Part shown: piece after piece, positions 1 to 8,988 of the stretch
Layout: each line of letters opens with the position of its first letter
Position numbering within the stretch: the stretch's first letter is position 1
Origin: Fidelibacterota bacterium
GTDB lineage: Bacteria > Fidelibacterota > UBA8477 > JABMPR01
Direction of reading: 5' to 3'
Length of the DNA stretch: 64,000 nt
Assembly (NCBI GenBank): GCA_016844955.1
Contig: JAERTH010000032.1
Coordinates: 62,001-126,000, forward strand
Made by a program: the position numbers and the translations under genes
Notes under the pieces: generated by a model
What the model saw: only the letters and a program-made list of their open reading frames with translations
Told to the model about the DNA's origin: nothing
The model's database searches: none

Positions 1-418
1 GGTTCAATGTTTCACGTTCTTCAAACGTGCGATCCAGCTCAATCTTGCCAATTACAGAACGCAATGAGGTCTGGGCCAACTGGCTGGCGGCCACACGATA
101 GTTGTCGATTCCATAGGCTGATAGTTTGCTGTCAATGACCTGGAGATAGACTACTCCATCAACGGAAACGGATACATTATCTGTTGTGATACAGTCCTGC
201 GAGGGGATATCCATGACCTCTTCCTTGAGTGAACGCTTGTAGGCGATCTTGTCTAGAAAGGGCACCAGGATGTGAAACCCGGCGCTGAGAGAGGTGCTAT
301 ATTTCCCCAGACGCTCGATTATATATTCAGACCTCTGGGGTACAACTACTGCAGTTTTAGCCAGGAGGCCAACAACGATTACAGCCAGTATACCAACAAC
401 AATTAATGATTCACCCAT
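1..418 (-). CDS. SPFH/stomatin-prohibitin family membrane protein (C-terminus cut by window edge)
   Basis: The gene starts with ATG at 418-416 and runs off the left edge, so only the first 139 residues are seen. A hydrophobic segment covers about residues 4-20 and is followed by VPQRSEYIIERLGKY, the typical start of a stomatin-type SPFH domain, then AGFHILVPFLDKI and the conserved SVDGVVYLQV strand. Such proteins form oligomeric membrane scaffolds, often linked to membrane quality control (QmcA/HflK relatives). The NfeD protein begins its stop-to-start neighbourhood 11 bases away on the same strand, and the NfeD-stomatin pairing is a widely conserved operon. The family is clear; the substrate or partner is not visible. 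Confidence 0.9.
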   Translation of the reverse strand, partial: MGESLIVVGILAVIVVGLLAKTAVVVPQRSEYIIERLGKYSTSLSAGFHILVPFLDKIAYKRSLKEEVMDIPSQDCITTDNVSVSVDGVVYLQVIDSKLSAYGIDNYRVAASQLAQTSLRSVIGKIELDRTFEERETLN

Positions 419-429
419 AAGACATTCCC

Positions 430-879
430 CTATGCTTGTTTTACTTTAAAAGTCAGACCATCCTCAGATTCCTGGCTCACAATAATAACAGTTTCCCCCA
501 CAGCTATTTCAACATCAGCTTCAGCAGTCCAGAAACTACCGCTGAATTTTACTTCACCGGAATGACCCGGGCTAATCGCCTTCGTCACTGCAGCCTTCTT
601 CCCGATTTTCGAGGAAGCATATTCATCATCCATAGACTCACGCTTACTCCCTTTGAAGATCTCCATACTATATTTCCTGAGGCTAAACAGGAGAAGAAGT
701 GAAGAAATGATAAAAATAATGATCTGGGTGGTAAGCCCGATATCAAGCATCCAGATGGACAGTCCTGTGATCCAGGCACCGGCAGTGAAAAAGATAAAGA
801 TAAAGCCCGGAATGAGGAGTTCAACGATGACAAAAACGACACCGATGAAAAACCAGATCAATTCAGGTGATAGATTCAT
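430..879 (-). CDS. NfeD-family membrane protein, partner of the stomatin gene
   Basis: About 149 residues. Three or so hydrophobic segments occupy the first 65 residues (starting LSPELIWFFIGVVFVIVE). A linker follows, then a soluble C-terminal domain of about 60 residues ending SEDGLTFKVKQA. This is the short NfeD layout, with membrane helices plus an OB-fold domain. The domain contains SGSFWTAEADVEIAVGETV, close to the usual NfeD OB pattern of a modified residue followed by a G-(D/E)-x-V turn. I chose ATG at 879-877 because GGAGC lies 5-6 bases before it; an ATG four codons upstream would overlap that ribosome site. It precedes the SPFH gene in transcription and is probably cotranscribed. 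NfeD proteins are thought to support assembly or function of the partner stomatin. Confidence 0.88.
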   Translation of the reverse strand: MNLSPELIWFFIGVVFVIVELLIPGFIFIFFTAGAWITGLSIWMLDIGLTTQIIIFIISSLLLLFSLRKYSMEIFKGSKRESMDDEYASSKIGKKAAVTKAISPGHSGEVKFSGSFWTAEADVEIAVGETVIIVSQESEDGLTFKVKQA

Positions 880-1107
880 GATAAGCTCCAATGATTTTTC
901 TTAATTGTGATAGCCAATAGTCGTAGTGAAAGAAAAGTCTCAACTCTATACTTCCCATTTATAGACACGATAATAATGCGCACTGGAAAGTAGATTACTA
1001 CCTGCATTTCAACAAGAGTTGATAGTATTAATTCCTAAACGATTTGCTCTCAATCTAAACGGTGAAATATGGATAGATTCAGTTATTCTCTAAAAACCGA
1101 GTGTGAA

Positions 1108-1581
1108 TCAATCTTCATCCGGATAATATTTATCCAGACAATCTGGACAAATACCATGGGTAAATGTAGAGGACGTACGATCAGAAATGTAGCTTTCAAG
1201 ATTTTCCCAGGCCTGCTGGTCATCTGGATCGCCCCCTTCAACACGAATCTTTTTGCAACTACTACATATAGGGAGCAGGGTCTCAAGTGTGTTTATCTTT
1301 TCATTCAATTGCTCAAGCTCCACCACCCGCCTTTGAAGTATAGTGTTGTAGGTTCTGATCCGTGAATAGAAAGTGCCAACAAGTCCACCTGACAACCCAC
1401 CAAACACGACTGGAATAAGGAATCCCCTTAGTGCAAATGGATCCGCACCGATAAGGTATTTTTGTCCAATGGACAATACTGACAACAAAAATATCCCAAT
1501 CGCTGTGGAGATGATTACGTAGAGTATTGGGGAGTTTGATCGCTGCACACGGGTGGAAGCATTTTGATTGTATGTAGTCAA
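1108..1581 (-). CDS. Small membrane protein with C-terminal four-cysteine sensor tail
   Basis: 157 residues. Two hydrophobic segments lie at about residues 19-40 and 52-71. A charged probable coiled coil follows at about 76-102, then a tail with LPICSSCKKIR and HGICPDCLDKYYP. Cysteines 106, 109, 145 and 148 form two CxxC pairs. From memory, this tail is seen at the C-terminus of PAS/GAF histidine kinases and response regulators, where it probably binds a metal. Here it sits on a two-helix membrane protein with no kinase or receiver domain. It is a single-gene unit with about 200 bases of intergenic DNA on each side. The function is unknown; a membrane-anchored metal or redox sensing adaptor is possible. 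Confidence 0.75.
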   Translation of the reverse strand: MTTYNQNASTRVQRSNSPILYVIISTAIGIFLLSVLSIGQKYLIGADPFALRGFLIPVVFGGLSGGLVGTFYSRIRTYNTILQRRVVELEQLNEKINTLETLLPICSSCKKIRVEGGDPDDQQAWENLESYISDRTSSTFTHGICPDCLDKYYPDED

Positions 1582-1782
1582 CGATAATCCCCTCTCCTTT
1601 AATACAACTGAGCCGTAGTTCTATTAATATCGGCGACTAATGTCAAGCATACAACAATTTATTTAAGCTTGGCCAATATTTACTTTCATCTCTGCGGAAC
1701 AATATGAAATTATTTAGCATACAACAATCATATCGCTACAACAATGAAACACAGGCAATAATTACACTAAGAAGGAGAACAA

Positions 1783-2163
1783 ATGACAACAAAAGAGAAA
1801 CTTGATCTACTATGGAAATACCTGCTCCTGGCGGTGCTTGCGTATGGATTTTCACAACTCGGTAGTCCAGGTCACTCAGAAAGTTTCAGGCATGGATATT
1901 TCAATGGCTCAAGTCACGGTGCAGTGTGGAAAAGCAAAGACGACTGTGATTATGAAGACATGAATATTGATGTTGATGTTAAAAAGCTGGCAGACGGCGA
2001 TTCAACAATCCAGATCACAATTAATGGTGAAACCATGAACATAAATGAGTTGGAAGATTTGGATGATGTCGATGGCAAAGTATTTATCAAGAAGATGAAA
2101 CGTCATGGGGACGGTGAGCGTAAGGTAAAAATTGTTAAGAAGAAAATTGCCAAAGACAAATAG
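1783..2163 (+). CDS. Hypothetical membrane-anchored acidic protein
   Basis: 126 residues that I do not recognise. A single hydrophobic stretch lies at about residues 10-27 (LWKYLLLAVLAYGFSQL). The rest is hydrophilic: an acidic middle rich in Asp, with DIDVDVKKLADGDSTIQITI and ELEDLDDVDG, then a lysine-rich end (VKIVKKKIAKDK). An AAGGAG ribosome site stands 8 bases before the ATG, and a strong hairpin follows the stop, so it looks like a monocistronic gene. The ordered region resembles a short beta-rich domain, but no family can be named. The two flanking genes are on the minus strand. Confidence 0.7.
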   Translation: MTTKEKLDLLWKYLLLAVLAYGFSQLGSPGHSESFRHGYFNGSSHGAVWKSKDDCDYEDMNIDVDVKKLADGDSTIQITINGETMNINELEDLDDVDGKVFIKKMKRHGDGERKVKIVKKKIAKDK

Positions 2164-2184
2164 CATGGCTCACTATCCATAAAC

Positions 2185-2213
2185 AAAAAAGCAATCCGGC
2201 GGATCGCTTTTTT
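2185..2213. terminator. Bidirectional rho-independent terminator
   Basis: A short hairpin (GCAATCC/GGATCGC, one mismatch, GGC loop) is flanked by A6 on the left and T6 on the right. It sits between the convergent ends of the small plus-strand gene and the NAGPA-type gene and can serve both strands. Confidence 0.75.
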
Positions 2214-2235
2214 CATACACAATATTTTGTAAAAT

Positions 2236-3186
2236 CTAGTCTGCGTAAACCGCTATGGCTGACATCACTTCACGTTCAGTCGTTGTTCCAGCAGGTCTGT
2301 TCAACAATATACCATTTACTACCATTGCAGAAGAACCACCGCCATCCAGGTTGATTGCATCCTCACATCCCAGATCAAAAAGGATATCTGTCAATTCAAT
2401 CAGGTCCACACCGCGGCTGATGAGTTGGCGTCCGTCTACCAAGAGCAAAATAAGATCACCTTCTGGCGTAATTCCTGCAGCTGTCCTGGGATGTACCTCA
2501 GGAATGCTGGTACCGAAGAATACTTCTTCGTTCACCGCGATATATTTCTCACCATCTCTGATTAATTGCGGTCCCCCACCCAGGATGTCCCGGTAGGCCC
2601 ATAATTCGCGATGGGTTGAATCCGGTCGAATACCAGGGTTCTCAGGACGATTTGTTACAGGCTGATTCCATAAGAACACACTGTCACCCGTGCTTGATAC
2701 CCAGTTAATACCCAATTTGTCTTTGGCATCAAAACCAATGGCAGCGCGATGCAAATAGAACCGTTGGTCGGCTCTCAGCACTGAAGTTGTGGCGGCATGA
2801 ATGAGTTCACCATCCACTTTGAGTATACCAACATGAGTGGCTGGATTCAAATCCATTCTGAAATAACCACCATTGAGCATCACAGGAACACCCAATCTCC
2901 TTGAGAAATCTGATACAGTTTCACGACGATCATCATCTGTGGAAAGGACCACTCTGGTCTCAATATCAGACAGACCCTCCTGGACTTTTACATACCAGGC
3001 ACGGAGATTGGCGCCCACATGGATACTTTGGAATACTTCAATACCTTCAGGTAAATTTTGATTTAATGAGTCTACAGGTGTCCATTCAAGATCAAGATTG
3101 TGTGTAAGCGCAGTTTTGCGGCCATCAGTATTGCAGGTGACAAACAACACCATAAACAGGATTGGGATAAAAATAGTTCTTAACAT
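2236..3186 (-). CDS. Phosphodiester glycosidase (NAGPA-domain) family lipoprotein
   Basis: 316 residues with a lipoprotein signal: a hydrophobic stretch ends in LFVTC, so Cys18 is the likely lipidated residue. The body matches the NAGPA/phosphodiester glycosidase fold, with VMLNGGYFRMD near residue 105 and a C-terminal INLDGGGSSAMVVNG plus a late NRPAG segment. Family members cleave N-acetylglucosamine 1-phosphodiesters or act on exopolysaccharide. The bacterial substrate here is unknown. It lies 24 bases after the EamA transporter gene on the same strand, so the two may share a transcript. Confidence 0.85.
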   Translation of the reverse strand: MLRTIFIPILFMVLFVTCNTDGRKTALTHNLDLEWTPVDSLNQNLPEGIEVFQSIHVGANLRAWYVKVQEGLSDIETRVVLSTDDDRRETVSDFSRRLGVPVMLNGGYFRMDLNPATHVGILKVDGELIHAATTSVLRADQRFYLHRAAIGFDAKDKLGINWVSSTGDSVFLWNQPVTNRPENPGIRPDSTHRELWAYRDILGGGPQLIRDGEKYIAVNEEVFFGTSIPEVHPRTAAGITPEGDLILLLVDGRQLISRGVDLIELTDILFDLGCEDAINLDGGGSSAMVVNGILLNRPAGTTTEREVMSAIAVYAD

Positions 3187-3210
3187 TATTTACAATATAG
3201 ACAGAAATTC

Positions 3211-4125
3211 TCAATATTCAGAATCAGATTCAAAATTGGGCGATTTATTTTTGGCAATATTGATAAGAATCACAGCCAAAATTGACACACTCCCACCCAG
3301 AAGCACATTTATTTTCAACGGTTCTCCTAGAATAAGCATGCTGAAAAGCATAGCACTCACCGGGACTGTAAAAATAAAGGCAGAGGCTTTTTCGGAACCC
3401 AATCTAGAAGTGGCTATAAAATATGCAGTTGTAGCAAAAGCCATAGCCCCGACGGAAACTGAAAGCAGGTTGATCCAAAAAACAAAATCTAATGTAAACA
3501 CAGAGAACACTTCACCCTCACCAATAAAAAACAAAGCGATAATGGAACTGAGAAGGTATAACCAGAAGCTATAGGTCAGGCTGCTCATATGCTTGTTAAT
3601 CCTGGATGAAATAAGGGTAAGAAAGGCCCAGGTGGCTGCGCACATGACGAAATACTGATTCCCACTCTGAAACAATGCCGACCACCCCTCTTGCCAGATA
3701 TTTATAAGGATGGTCCCTCCAAATATCCCCAGGACAAGTCCCAGGAGAGATCGACCGCGTGGCACATCAAAATTGACTAGGGAAAGCAACAGGAAGGTCA
3801 ACACTGGATTCAGTGTGGTGACCAGTACGCCCCCTGCACCGGCAGAACCCTGATGTGTACCAGTAAAATAGAAATGGTTATACAGAACCAGAAACACAGC
3901 ACTGGCGGCAATGGGTGGAACACCCATCATTTTAATCTTCCAGGGTGTTCTCCGATAAAGCAGGACCACCAGCATTGAAAGTGCTGCAATTAAAAATCGC
4001 CAGACCATAAGAATGGGTACGGTAGTATAGTTACCCAATATTTTACCGTTAGTCCACGATAGTCCCCAACTGGCCATGGCAACTATCATGATTATGTACA
4101 GAAAGGTATGTTGGGAGTGTTTCAT
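3211..4125 (-). CDS. EamA/DMT-superfamily transporter
   Basis: 304 residues with about ten hydrophobic helices in two repeated halves. The first half starts IIMIVAMASWGLSWTNGK and the second is near MCAATWAFLTLISSRI; this is the usual EamA (DUF6, RhaT/YdcZ-like) duplication. The family exports metabolites such as amino acids, but the substrate cannot be read from sequence. The late GSEKASAFIFTVPVSAMLF and LGEPL motifs are typical of the last helices. The gene lies between malic enzyme and the NAGPA lipoprotein, all on the minus strand. Confidence 0.88.
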   Translation of the reverse strand: MKHSQHTFLYIIMIVAMASWGLSWTNGKILGNYTTVPILMVWRFLIAALSMLVVLLYRRTPWKIKMMGVPPIAASAVFLVLYNHFYFTGTHQGSAGAGGVLVTTLNPVLTFLLLSLVNFDVPRGRSLLGLVLGIFGGTILINIWQEGWSALFQSGNQYFVMCAATWAFLTLISSRINKHMSSLTYSFWLYLLSSIIALFFIGEGEVFSVFTLDFVFWINLLSVSVGAMAFATTAYFIATSRLGSEKASAFIFTVPVSAMLFSMLILGEPLKINVLLGGSVSILAVILINIAKNKSPNFESDSEY

Positions 4126-4191
4126 CGATTCATTTTAATCAGAATATTTTTAAATAAACCACGTGAATTGGTGATTTATCATTTAATCCAG

Positions 4192-4230
4192 ATAAAAATA
4201 GTCCCCAACGCACATGCATACATTGGGGAC
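4192..4230 (-). terminator. Rho-independent-like terminator after malic enzyme
   Basis: Perfect 8-bp arms (GTCCCCAA / TTGGGGAC) enclose a 14-base loop. On the minus strand they are followed by TATTTTTAT. It lies 29 bases after the malic enzyme stop codon. Confidence 0.6.
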
Positions 4231-4258
4231 GTATGTTTATATACAGTTAGACTAGAAT

Positions 4259-5956
4259 TTATTCAGTAGCAGCCACATATCTGGGATATTCAGGATGAAA
4301 CATTTTCGATTCCACGAACTCACGTATATCTTCAGGCTCTTCGATACCTGCCAGACCGCTGGCAAAAGCCATTTCGCATATTCCAACAGCAATAGTTGCG
4401 GATATTTTCCTGATTTTGCGTAGATCTGGATAGACCGTTCTCAGAGATAATTCTTCCTCCGTAACCATTTCGGCCAGGGTCTTGGCGGCGGTATAGAACA
4501 TGGCATCTGTGACTTTACTGGCCTGACAGAGCGCAGCACCTAAGCCAACACCTGGGAAAATGAACATGTTGTTGCCCTGACCTGGTACATAGATTTTGCC
4601 ACCCATTCTAACTGGATCGAAAGGGCTACCACTGGCAAAGATGGCTTTTCCATCTGTCCAGCGATACGCTTGCTCTGCAGTACATTCTGATTTTGTTGTA
4701 GGATTGGAAAGGGCAAAAATGATGGGCTGGTCAGAATAGTTCAACATTTCTTTCACCACGTCTTCGGTGAAAGTCTGTCCCTGGCCGCTCACACCCACCA
4801 GAATGGTTGGTTTGACCTGCTTGATTACATCGAGTAGATCAGGGATCAACTCCTCATGACGCGCATAAGGAACCTTATGATCTTGAAGCGGTCTTGGACC
4901 ATCATGAACCACAAGTCCCTGACTGTCCAGCAACCAGAATAGTTTTCTGGCATCTTCTTCTGACATACCGCTCTCCTCAACAATACCGGCGACGATCATG
5001 TCGGCAATACCAACTGCAGCTGATCCAGCACCATAAAAGATGATACGCTGATCGGCGAGTTTTTCACCTTTCATGCGCATGCCACCCAGCAGACCTGATA
5101 GAGCAACTGCACCTGTTCCCTGAATATCATCATTGAAACAGAGTACTTCATCACGATACTTATTCAGAATTGGGAAGGCATGATCATTTGTAAAATCTTC
5201 CCATTGGATCAATGCCTTGGGCCAGCGATCTTGCACAGCTTTGACAAATTCATCAACCATCTCATAGTATTCAACATCATCACCGCGTTTCTGATGCAAA
5301 CCGAGATAGAGAGGATCATCAAGAAGTTCTTGATTGTTGGTTCCAGTATCTAACAATACAGGCAAGGTTTTGCATGGATATACACCACCACCAGCAACAT
5401 ATAGGGCCAGTTTACCGATTGGAATTCCCATTCCATTGGCACCCAGATCCCCTAACCCGAGAATGCGACTTCCGTCAGAGATGACGATGATATCGATTTC
5501 ATCCTGGTTCCAGTTGTCAAACATTTCGCGGATACGACCTTTATCATTCAGACTGATGTACATTCCGCGATTCTTGCGATAAATGTGACCAAACTGCTGA
5601 CAGGCTGCACCAACCACAGGTGTGTATACGATAGGGGTCATTTCCATAAGGTTTTCAGTAAGTACCTTATAGTAAAGTGTTTCATTCCTGTCATGAAGAC
5701 TGGTCAAGAAGATAAATTTTTCCAGAGGATCAGTCTTTCTTCTATAGTTTTCCAGAACTCTGACAACCTGTTCTTCGATATCTACAACCTTTGGTGGAAC
5801 AAGTCCACGAAGACCCAGAGCATCCCGTTCTTCTTCTGTAAATGCAGTACCCTTGTTTAGCAGGGGTTCGTTTAAGACATCTGTCCCTCTGACAATCACT
5901 TCAAGCGGTTCATCAATACTTTCCATTTGATAACGCCGTTTTTTTACAATACCCAT
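4259..5956 (-). CDS. maeA: NAD(P)-dependent malic enzyme, large-subunit type
   Basis: 565 residues, the normal length for the eukaryote-like/E. coli MaeA class (about 560). It oxidatively decarboxylates malate to pyruvate with NAD(P)H production. Visible landmarks are the TPIVYTPVVG malate-binding stretch near residue 107, DGSRILGLGDLGANGMGIP near 161, the metal-site EDFTNDHAFPIL followed by FNDDIQGTGAVALSG near 275, the Rossmann IIFYGAGSAAVGIADMI, and LSNPTTKSECTAEQAY in the C-terminal domain. The start has GGGGAG nine bases upstream. Cofactor preference (NAD versus NADP) is not decided here. It appears monocistronic, with its own terminator-like hairpin. Confidence 0.95.
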   Translation of the reverse strand: MGIVKKRRYQMESIDEPLEVIVRGTDVLNEPLLNKGTAFTEEERDALGLRGLVPPKVVDIEEQVVRVLENYRRKTDPLEKFIFLTSLHDRNETLYYKVLTENLMEMTPIVYTPVVGAACQQFGHIYRKNRGMYISLNDKGRIREMFDNWNQDEIDIIVISDGSRILGLGDLGANGMGIPIGKLALYVAGGGVYPCKTLPVLLDTGTNNQELLDDPLYLGLHQKRGDDVEYYEMVDEFVKAVQDRWPKALIQWEDFTNDHAFPILNKYRDEVLCFNDDIQGTGAVALSGLLGGMRMKGEKLADQRIIFYGAGSAAVGIADMIVAGIVEESGMSEEDARKLFWLLDSQGLVVHDGPRPLQDHKVPYARHEELIPDLLDVIKQVKPTILVGVSGQGQTFTEDVVKEMLNYSDQPIIFALSNPTTKSECTAEQAYRWTDGKAIFASGSPFDPVRMGGKIYVPGQGNNMFIFPGVGLGAALCQASKVTDAMFYTAAKTLAEMVTEEELSLRTVYPDLRKIRKISATIAVGICEMAFASGLAGIEEPEDIREFVESKMFHPEYPRYVAATE

Positions 5957-6158
5957 GTTACTCCCCTTGTTTGAGAATTTTATTGAAAAACATCTAGTTA
6001 TAAGTTGTCAATGTGAACCATTTGCTAGTATTCATGTTTAGCAGCGACATTATTATGCAAAAATGATGCAAGCTTGGCACTATTCATGCAAATAAAGTTT
6101 CATGATTAGAAATATTTTTAATCATCATAATATTCGTTCATGAAATTTCGGAGGAACA

Positions 6159-7409
6159 ATGGAAGTTAAAAATCGATGGTTCGTTGTAGTTGGTGCAATT
6201 CTGATCCAGCTGGCATTGGGGGCAATTTATGCTTGGTCAGTTTTCACACCGTCACTGGTTGAGGCGGGATGGACCAAAGCCATGACTCAGGGGGTCTTTG
6301 CTACTGGGTTATTCTTTTTTGCAGTTGTCATGGTCATATCCGGACGAATTATGCCAAAACTTGGACCGCGAAAGGTTGCAATGTCTGGCGGGTTTGTTTT
6401 AGGCTCTGGGTATCTTCTCGCCGGTTTGTTCGGGGGCACAAGTTTTATTCCACTGCTGATTTTTATCGGAGTGATTGGTGGTGCTGGTATTGGACTGGCT
6501 TATGTAGTGCCAATTGCAGTTGGTATGCGTTGGTTTCCAGATAAAAAAGGACTTATCACAGGTCTGGCAGTAGCAGGTTTTGGTTTTGGCGCCACTCTGT
6601 GGGTAAAGCTGGCCGGATCCTGGGGCAGCTTGATTGCGCTTTACGGATTGAGCACAACCTTCACCGCTTTTGGTGCCATTTTTATGCTGATGATAATTCT
6701 GGGTGGAATCTGGATGGTCTTTCCTCCTGAAGGCTGGCTTCCTGCTGGTTACACACTTCCTGTAGCTGCCGATGGTTCAACAGTAACCGATGAACATGAT
6801 TTGAACAGCATGGAAATGCTAAAAACACCTCAGTTTCATTTTATCTCCATGACCTTTGCTTTTGGTGCCAGTGCGGGATTGATGAGTATTGGATTGATGA
6901 AATTATGGCCCATGGTTGCCTTGACATCAAATGGTATTGATAAAGTTTCAGCCAGTGCTATCGCCGGTACAGCCATGGCTGTATTCTTTTCATTAGCCAA
7001 TGGCCTGGGTAGGATTGCTTGGGGTGCTATAAGCGATAAACTTGGCCGAAAAAAATCTATTATTATCATGATGGCCACCCAAGGTGTGGTTGTTATTCTT
7101 TTTCAGTGGATGGCTGGAACGCCTGCCCTACTATATTTGGGAGCAACATTAATTGGTTTTAACTTTGGTGGAAACTTCTCACTCTTTCCAACAATTACTG
7201 CTGACACCTTTGGAAGCAAATTCATCGGTCAAAACTATGGCTGGGTGTTCCTGGCTTACGGTTTTGGCGGAATCCTCGGTCCCATCATGGGCGGTTGGTT
7301 AGGTGATATGGGTAACTTTCCATTGGCCTTCACCATCTGTGGTATTCTCTGTCTGATTGCTGCAGTAATCATGTCACAGATCAAACCACCTGCAAAGTTA
7401 ACATCCTGA
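6159..7409 (+). CDS. OFA-family MFS transporter (oxalate/formate antiporter-like)
   Basis: 416 residues with twelve predicted helices. The N-terminus NRWFVVVGAILIQLALGAIYAWSVF is the hallmark of the OFA group, and both MFS halves carry the loop motif (GRIMPKLGPRKV and GAISDKLGRKKS). OFA members move small mono- and dicarboxylates such as formate, oxalate, lactate or pyruvate. The divergent malic enzyme 200 bases away produces pyruvate, so a carboxylate substrate is a reasonable inference. A GGAGG ribosome site is 5 bases before the ATG. The stop is TGA, and a strong bidirectional terminator follows. Confidence 0.9.
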   Translation: MEVKNRWFVVVGAILIQLALGAIYAWSVFTPSLVEAGWTKAMTQGVFATGLFFFAVVMVISGRIMPKLGPRKVAMSGGFVLGSGYLLAGLFGGTSFIPLLIFIGVIGGAGIGLAYVVPIAVGMRWFPDKKGLITGLAVAGFGFGATLWVKLAGSWGSLIALYGLSTTFTAFGAIFMLMIILGGIWMVFPPEGWLPAGYTLPVAADGSTVTDEHDLNSMEMLKTPQFHFISMTFAFGASAGLMSIGLMKLWPMVALTSNGIDKVSASAIAGTAMAVFFSLANGLGRIAWGAISDKLGRKKSIIIMMATQGVVVILFQWMAGTPALLYLGATLIGFNFGGNFSLFPTITADTFGSKFIGQNYGWVFLAYGFGGILGPIMGGWLGDMGNFPLAFTICGILCLIAAVIMSQIKPPAKLTS

Positions 7410-7432
7410 TCCAACTGACGATATCGTTGTAA

Positions 7433-7467
7433 TACAAAGAAGGCAGCCATAGGCTGCCTTCTTTGTA
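7433..7467. terminator. Strong bidirectional terminator between convergent genes
   Basis: A perfect 16-bp inverted repeat, TACAAAGAAGGCAGCC with a 3-base ATA loop, lies between the OFA transporter and mtaB. The outer part is A-rich on the left and T-rich on the right. Confidence 0.85.
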
Positions 7468-7494
7468 CATATAAAGCTGTATCTTGTTATTAAG

Positions 7495-8799
7495 TTAGAC
7501 AGAAACCAAGGTACCTATCAATCTGTTATCTATAACACCGGTTAATTCGACAGTCTGAATTGTATTGATCAGCGATTCTGATTCGGCAGGGATAAAAACT
7601 TTTAAATAATTCTCGGTCATACCGGTGAGATAGCCATCTTTCCAGGTCTCGATCAAAACCTTGCCAGTCTGGTTCACCTGTCCCAGGGCGAAGCTCAAGT
7701 TCTTTTGTTTGGAAAGTACAGAGAGCTGCTTATTCCGACTTTTGCGACCACGCATGCCAACTTTGCCAGGCAGGTTAATAGCTTCAGTATTGGGACGTTC
7801 TGAGTAGGTGAATACGTGAAAGTAGGTAGCTGCTATGGATTCAAGAAAGGCGTAAGTCGCAGAAAATTCAGCATCCCCTTCTCCCGGGAACCCAACAATT
7901 ACATCTACACCTATACCTGCATGGGGAAGCTTGCTTCGTACCGCTTCAACTCGATCTCGGTATAATTCAACACCATAGCGTCTTTTCATCAAACCCAGAA
8001 CCACATCAGTTCCTGACTGAAGTGGAATATGAAAATGCGGCAGGATACTAGTTGAATCGGCAACAAATTCTATAATTTCATCGGTCAATAGATTGGGTTC
8101 AATAGAGGAGATTCTGATTCTTTCAATACCTTCCACAACATCCAGCAGTTTGAGTAGATCCAGCAGCACCAGGGATTCAAAGCGATAGTCACCAACATTT
8201 ACTCCAGTGAGCACTATTTCTTTGACGCCCATCGAGGCAATCTCATATGCCTGTTTAACCAGTATAGCAGGAGAAATACTGCGACTTTTGCCTCGTGCCA
8301 GAGGGATGGTGCAATAGGTACAGGGATAATCACATCCATCCTGGATTTTGAGGAAGGATCGGGTTCTATCACCCACTGAAAATGAAGGCATACACCCATG
8401 AATTTCATCTATTTCAGAATCTTGAATAATCACAGGTTCATCTGTATTCTTACCATAGTCTAGATGTTGTAAAAGATTGAATTTTTCTTTGATTCCCAGC
8501 ACCAGATTAACAGCGGAAGTTTCTGCAATGGTTTCGGGTTTTAGTTGTGCGTAACAGCCAATAACTGCAATTCTTGATTCAGGAGCCTGGCGTTTGGCGC
8601 GGTTAACAATTTTCCTGAATTCCTTATCGGCATTTTCAGTAACTGAACAAGTATTGATGACATAAAGGTCCGCCGGGTCAGTGAACTCAGTTTTCTCATA
8701 ACCTGCTGTTTCAAATTGACGGGCGATGGTTGAAGTTTCAGCATAATTGAGTTTACAACCCAGTGTGTGAAATGCGACCCTTTTAGTTTCATTTTTCAT
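7495..8799 (-). CDS. mtaB: tRNA A37 methylthiotransferase MtaB
   Basis: 434 residues. It is a radical-SAM enzyme that adds a methylthio group to N6-threonylcarbamoyladenosine-37 in ANN-decoding tRNAs. The N-terminal UPF0004 domain has FHTLGCKLNYAET, NTCSVTENAD and VIGCYAQ, giving three cluster cysteines. The radical-SAM motif is DGCDYPCTYCTIPLARGKSRS. A C-terminal TRAM-like domain covers about the last 65 residues. The GCKLN signature separates MtaB from MiaB and RimO. The ATG at 8799 has an in-frame GTG directly before it, so the start is uncertain by one codon. Confidence 0.95.
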   Translation of the reverse strand: MKNETKRVAFHTLGCKLNYAETSTIARQFETAGYEKTEFTDPADLYVINTCSVTENADKEFRKIVNRAKRQAPESRIAVIGCYAQLKPETIAETSAVNLVLGIKEKFNLLQHLDYGKNTDEPVIIQDSEIDEIHGCMPSFSVGDRTRSFLKIQDGCDYPCTYCTIPLARGKSRSISPAILVKQAYEIASMGVKEIVLTGVNVGDYRFESLVLLDLLKLLDVVEGIERIRISSIEPNLLTDEIIEFVADSTSILPHFHIPLQSGTDVVLGLMKRRYGVELYRDRVEAVRSKLPHAGIGVDVIVGFPGEGDAEFSATYAFLESIAATYFHVFTYSERPNTEAINLPGKVGMRGRKSRNKQLSVLSKQKNLSFALGQVNQTGKVLIETWKDGYLTGMTENYLKVFIPAESESLINTIQTVELTGVIDNRLIGTLVSV

Positions 8800-8830
8800 C
8801 ACTCTATTATAGTCAGCATTTAAAGTAGTA

Positions 8831-8893
8831 AAAGTTCAATCTACACCCAGTTTATTGAGTTAACACTCGCCATATATTGGAGATTGAAACTTT
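8831..8893. repeat. Inverted repeat upstream of the symporter unit
   Basis: AAAGTTCAATCT at 8831-8842 is mirrored by AGATTGAAACTTT at 8881-8893, a 12-bp stem with one bulged base around a 38-base loop. It occupies the intergenic space between divergent mtaB and the small membrane gene at 8989, and could be an operator pair or a leader hairpin. Confidence 0.4.
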
Positions 8894-8988
8894 AAAATAT
8901 ATTGGATTCTAACCAATTTCTTACCCGAATTCAGTTTGAATATTTTGTACGTAAATTATTTTGTTTTCTCATAATCAAAGGAGTAAAC

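Noticed and set aside
3098..3574. 158-residue plus-strand open frame over the EamA and NAGPA genes
   Set aside because: It overlaps two recognised genes on the other strand and has no family features.
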